A stretch of 64,000 nucleotides of DNA, from NCBI GenBank assembly GCA_965652025.1, contig CBFGTM010000004.1, forward strand, positions 33,906-97,905, written 5' to 3'. Source of the DNA: CAVVWJ01 sp965652025 (GTDB lineage Bacteria; Gemmatimonadota; Gemmatimonadetes; Gemmatimonadales; GWC2-71-9). This document shows, piece after piece, positions 61,307 to 64,000 of this stretch. The position numbers and the translations under genes are program-made. The notes under the pieces were generated by a model that saw only the letters and a list, made by a program, of their open reading frames with translations, did not search any database and was not told where the DNA came from. Each line of letters starts with the position of its first letter. The first letter of the stretch is position 1.

Positions 61307-63949
61307 ATGCCACAACCGCGGTCCGACACGGCGCGTGCCATTCTCGTTGCAGTCGCTCTCTCGTCCATTCCAGCATTGGCCCTGGCCCAAGGTGAAGGGA
61401 CAGTCACCGGAAGAGTAACCCGAGCGGATGAGGGCTCCGCCCTCCCCAGTGTCTCGGTTTCGATTCACACCGAGCAGACCAGTCTCACGACGGTGACCGG
61501 GCCAGACGGCAAATACACCCTCCGCCGAGTTCCGGCGGGTCCGCAGACGGTGGTCTTCCGCTGGCTGGGATACCGCCCGGTCGATCAGCAGGTGACAGTG
61601 GAAGCCGGCGGCACCGCCACGGCCGATGCGGCCCTGGAGCCGGTTGCGGTGGCGCTCACCGAAATGGTCGTCTCTGCCGCCTCGCGAGCGCCGGAGCGGA
61701 TTGTGGAGGCGCCGGCTGCCATTTCGGTGGTCGAGCCCGAGGTCCTGCAGAACACCTCGTTGACCGGACAGACTCCGCTGGCGCTCCAGCGGGTGCCCGG
61801 GGTGGACGTCGTACAGAGCGGGGTCAACGATTTCAACGTCAATGCCCGGGGGTTTAACTCCACGCTCAACCGCAGAGTCCTGGTCCTGCAGGACGGGCGC
61901 GACCTCTCGATTGCCTTCCTGGGGGCCCAGGAGTGGAACGGGATGGTCCAGCCGCTGGAAGATCTCGGGCGGCTGGAGATGGTCCGCGGCCCTGGCTCCG
62001 CTCTCTACGGCGCCAACGCCTTCAGCGGCGTTATCAACATCGTTACCCCGGACGCGCGGGAGGTCGCCGGCACCAAGCTGACCCTGGGCGCAGGAGAGCT
62101 GGAGACCTTCCGGGGCGACTTTCGCCAGGCCGGCGTGTTCGGTGATGACCGGTTCGGCTACCGACTAAATGTCGGCTACAACCGGAGCGACACCTACACT
62201 CGTTCCCGAACCCTGAACGACTCGACCTCGCTCCAGCAGGAGTATGCCCCGGCCACCGACGAGCCGGTTCCTCTTAACCGGGAGCTGACCCCGCTCGCGG
62301 GCCAGACTAAGGATCCGGTTACCGGTGCGCCTCTGGGCGAGCGCAACCCGTTGGAGAACACCTACGGTTCTGCCCGGCTCGACTACTACCTGAACAACGG
62401 ATCGGTCCTCTCGGCTGATGGCGGAGCGGCCGAGGTTCAAAACGAGGTATTCGTCACCGGGATCGGCCGGGTCCAGGTGGTCAAGGCAATCAAGCCATAT
62501 GCTCGGCTGGCCCTGGCCGCGGACCGGTATAACCTGTTCGCCTTCTGGAACAGCCGGACCTCGCTGGATCCCCAGATCGCGCTGTCGTCGGGAGCACCGC
62601 TGGAGGAGCGCTCCGACATCTTTCACGTCGAAGGGCAACAGAACTGGAACTTCCAGCAGGAGCGGGGACGGATCGTCTACGGCGCGTCCTATCGGAACAG
62701 CCAGGTCAATACCTCGGGCACCCTGATGGATCCGCGAGACGACGATCGCAAGGACGACTACTACTCGGGCTATGCCCAAGTGGAGTACAAGTTGACACCC
62801 CAGTTCCGGGTGGTAGGCGCTGCCCGGGTGGACGATGGCTCGCTGTTCGAGACCCAGTTCTCGCCCAAGGGCGCGCTGGTGTTCAGCCCCGCCGAGAACC
62901 ATTCATTCCGCTTCTCGGTCAACCGGGCATTCCAGACTCCCAACTACTCGGAGTTCTTCCTTCGGGCGCCGGCCAGGGCCCCCACGGCCGGCCCGGCACA
63001 GGTCGAGGGCGGAATCGAGACCTACTACACCCAGATTCAGGCCAGCCTCCCTCCGCAAGCTCTGGCCGGGCTCACCCTGCACCCCAGCTTGCCCTGGAAC
63101 TTCTCAGCGCAGACCCAGGTGCTCGCGCTGGGGAATTCCGCCCTTGACGTGGAGACGGTGCTGGGCTGGGAGCTGGGGTACAAGGGAAGCCTTGGCAGCG
63201 CGCTCTACTTCAGCGCCGACTTCTACATCAACGATCTGGAAAACTTCGTCACCGATCTGCTGCCGGGGGTCAATCCGGCCTTCCCCACCTTCCAGCTCAC
63301 CGACGGTGGCATCAACGTGCCGGGGGATCTCGCCGCCCTGAACCAGCGGATCAACGACCTGGAGGCAGGGGGCCAGATCAGTCCCGCCCAGGCGGCCGCA
63401 CTCCGGGCCCCCATACCGACGCTCCAGGGCGGGTATGCCGCGGTCCTGGCCGGCACCACCATCTCGGGAGCGCCGGGGCTGGCAACCCTGCCGGATGGCA
63501 GCCGCGCCGTGGTCCTCTCCTACACCAACGCGGGAGAGGTGACCGAGCGAGGGGTCGAGCTCGGCGTCGGTTACCAGTTCACTCCAGCGCTGCGGGGCGA
63601 CGTCTCGTTCACCGGCTTCGACTTCGAGGTGAAGTCGCAGCAGGTCGGCGATCAGCTGCTGCCCAACACCCCGAGCAAGAAGGCAACGGTTGGACTGACC
63701 TACGCCGACCAGCGGTTCGACGCGACCGCATCCCTGCGTCTGGTGGATGGCTACCAGTGGGCCGCGGGGGTATTCCAGGGCTACGTGCCGGCCACGGAGC
63801 AGCTCAATGTGGGCGCCGGATTCCGGCTCAACAACAACTTCCGGATCCACGCCACCGGCACCAATGTGCTGGACCAGAAGCGCTTCCAGCTGTACGGCGG
63901 ATCGGTGATTGGACGGCGGATACTGGGAGGCATTACCGCGAACTTCTAG
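61307..63949 (+). CDS. TonB-dependent receptor with carboxypeptidase-regulatory-like N-domain
   Basis: 880 aa from ATG 61307 (MPQPRSDTARAILVAVALSS...LALAQ signal); the frame runs to 61226 without a better start. After a CarboxypepD_reg domain (GTVTGRVTRADEGSALPSVSVSIH, PDGKYTLRRVPAGPQTVVFRWLGYRP) comes the plug: RVLVLQDGRDLSIAFLGAQE, LEDLGRLEMVRGPGSALYGANAFSGVINIVTP. The barrel includes FRFSVNRAFQTPNYSEFFLR and ends NNNFRIHATGTNVLDQKRFQ. The GPGSALYGANAFSGVINI motif is diagnostic of TonB receptors. Cargo unknown. The last 51 bp of the window after its stop hold nothing identifiable. Confidence 0.93.
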   Translation: MPQPRSDTARAILVAVALSSIPALALAQGEGTVTGRVTRADEGSALPSVSVSIHTEQTSLTTVTGPDGKYTLRRVPAGPQTVVFRWLGYRPVDQQVTVEAGGTATADAALEPVAVALTEMVVSAASRAPERIVEAPAAISVVEPEVLQNTSLTGQTPLALQRVPGVDVVQSGVNDFNVNARGFNSTLNRRVLVLQDGRDLSIAFLGAQEWNGMVQPLEDLGRLEMVRGPGSALYGANAFSGVINIVTPDAREVAGTKLTLGAGELETFRGDFRQAGVFGDDRFGYRLNVGYNRSDTYTRSRTLNDSTSLQQEYAPATDEPVPLNRELTPLAGQTKDPVTGAPLGERNPLENTYGSARLDYYLNNGSVLSADGGAAEVQNEVFVTGIGRVQVVKAIKPYARLALAADRYNLFAFWNSRTSLDPQIALSSGAPLEERSDIFHVEGQQNWNFQQERGRIVYGASYRNSQVNTSGTLMDPRDDDRKDDYYSGYAQVEYKLTPQFRVVGAARVDDGSLFETQFSPKGALVFSPAENHSFRFSVNRAFQTPNYSEFFLRAPARAPTAGPAQVEGGIETYYTQIQASLPPQALAGLTLHPSLPWNFSAQTQVLALGNSALDVETVLGWELGYKGSLGSALYFSADFYINDLENFVTDLLPGVNPAFPTFQLTDGGINVPGDLAALNQRINDLEAGGQISPAQAAALRAPIPTLQGGYAAVLAGTTISGAPGLATLPDGSRAVVLSYTNAGEVTERGVELGVGYQFTPALRGDVSFTGFDFEVKSQQVGDQLLPNTPSKKATVGLTYADQRFDATASLRLVDGYQWAAGVFQGYVPATEQLNVGAGFRLNNNFRIHATGTNVLDQKRFQLYGGSVIGRRILGGITANF

Positions 63950-64000
63950 GGCGACAGCCGCTCGACACTCCACGCCTGGCCCTGACGCACATACCGGATT

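Overview
The window is high-GC, gene-dense bacterial chromosome with no rRNA, tRNA, CRISPR array, transposase or phage gene that I could recognise. Many secreted lipoproteins, outer-membrane barrels, TonB receptors with carboxypeptidase-regulatory N-domains, secreted amidohydrolases and peptidases, Ser/Thr kinases fused to membrane or repeat regions, and Ku/LigD repair genes together suggest a Gram-negative soil-type lineage. My best guess is Gemmatimonadota. That is inference from gene style, not from a marker gene.

Layout. 0-4 kb (minus strand): an ergothioneine operon egtB-egtD-egtA(gshA-like), followed by a sulfurtransferase cut by the left edge. 4.2-6.8 kb (plus): ada, sufE and a short rho. 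6.8-14.5 kb (minus): a small membrane protein, an OpuC/EgtU-like ABC ATPase, a fused binding-protein/permease, a DUF1015 protein, serA, serC and a secreted amidohydrolase. 14.8-18.7 kb (plus): a TM protein with a conserved N-domain, a DnaA-box cluster, then ku, ligD-pol and ligD-lig. 18.9-23.4 kb: two small outer-membrane barrels with clear terminators, a membrane/TPR-like protein, an Omp85-type barrel and a thioredoxin-like protein. 23.5-30 kb (minus): saccharopine-dehydrogenase-like enzyme, lipoprotein, M1 aminopeptidase, dienelactone-hydrolase-like enzyme, NHL-type lipoprotein and a ParB-domain protein. 30-38.5 kb: multicopper oxidase, secreted amidohydrolase, large Ser/Thr kinase and an RCC1-repeat lipoprotein. 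38.7-46.4 kb: a second LigD polymerase module, a membrane protein/TetR divergent pair with an operator, a membrane-first Ser/Thr kinase with lipoprotein and DedA, an ArsR/AHSA1 pair with twin operators, a flavin reductase and a DinB protein. 46.4-54.9 kb: beta-lactamase-fold hydrolase, DUF892 protein, metallopeptidase, MoxJ/XoxJ-like binding protein, SolA-like oxidase, small lipoproteins and an ECF sigma/anti-sigma pair. 55-64 kb: two TonB receptors, thiC with a TPP riboswitch, and an M24 peptidase.

Two dispersed repeat families deserve attention. One has 7-bp units beginning GAC(C/T) and occurs at four loci, one of them inside the thiC reading frame. The other contains the core GAGCGAAGCGAAGGATCT and occurs as five copies, touching gene starts, a gene end and the 5' side of the TPP riboswitch. 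Other points of interest are the ergothioneine-sulfurtransferase linkage, the DnaA-box cluster beside ku, the N-terminally short Rho, and a well-resolved TPP switch whose mutually exclusive helices control the thiC Shine-Dalgarno.
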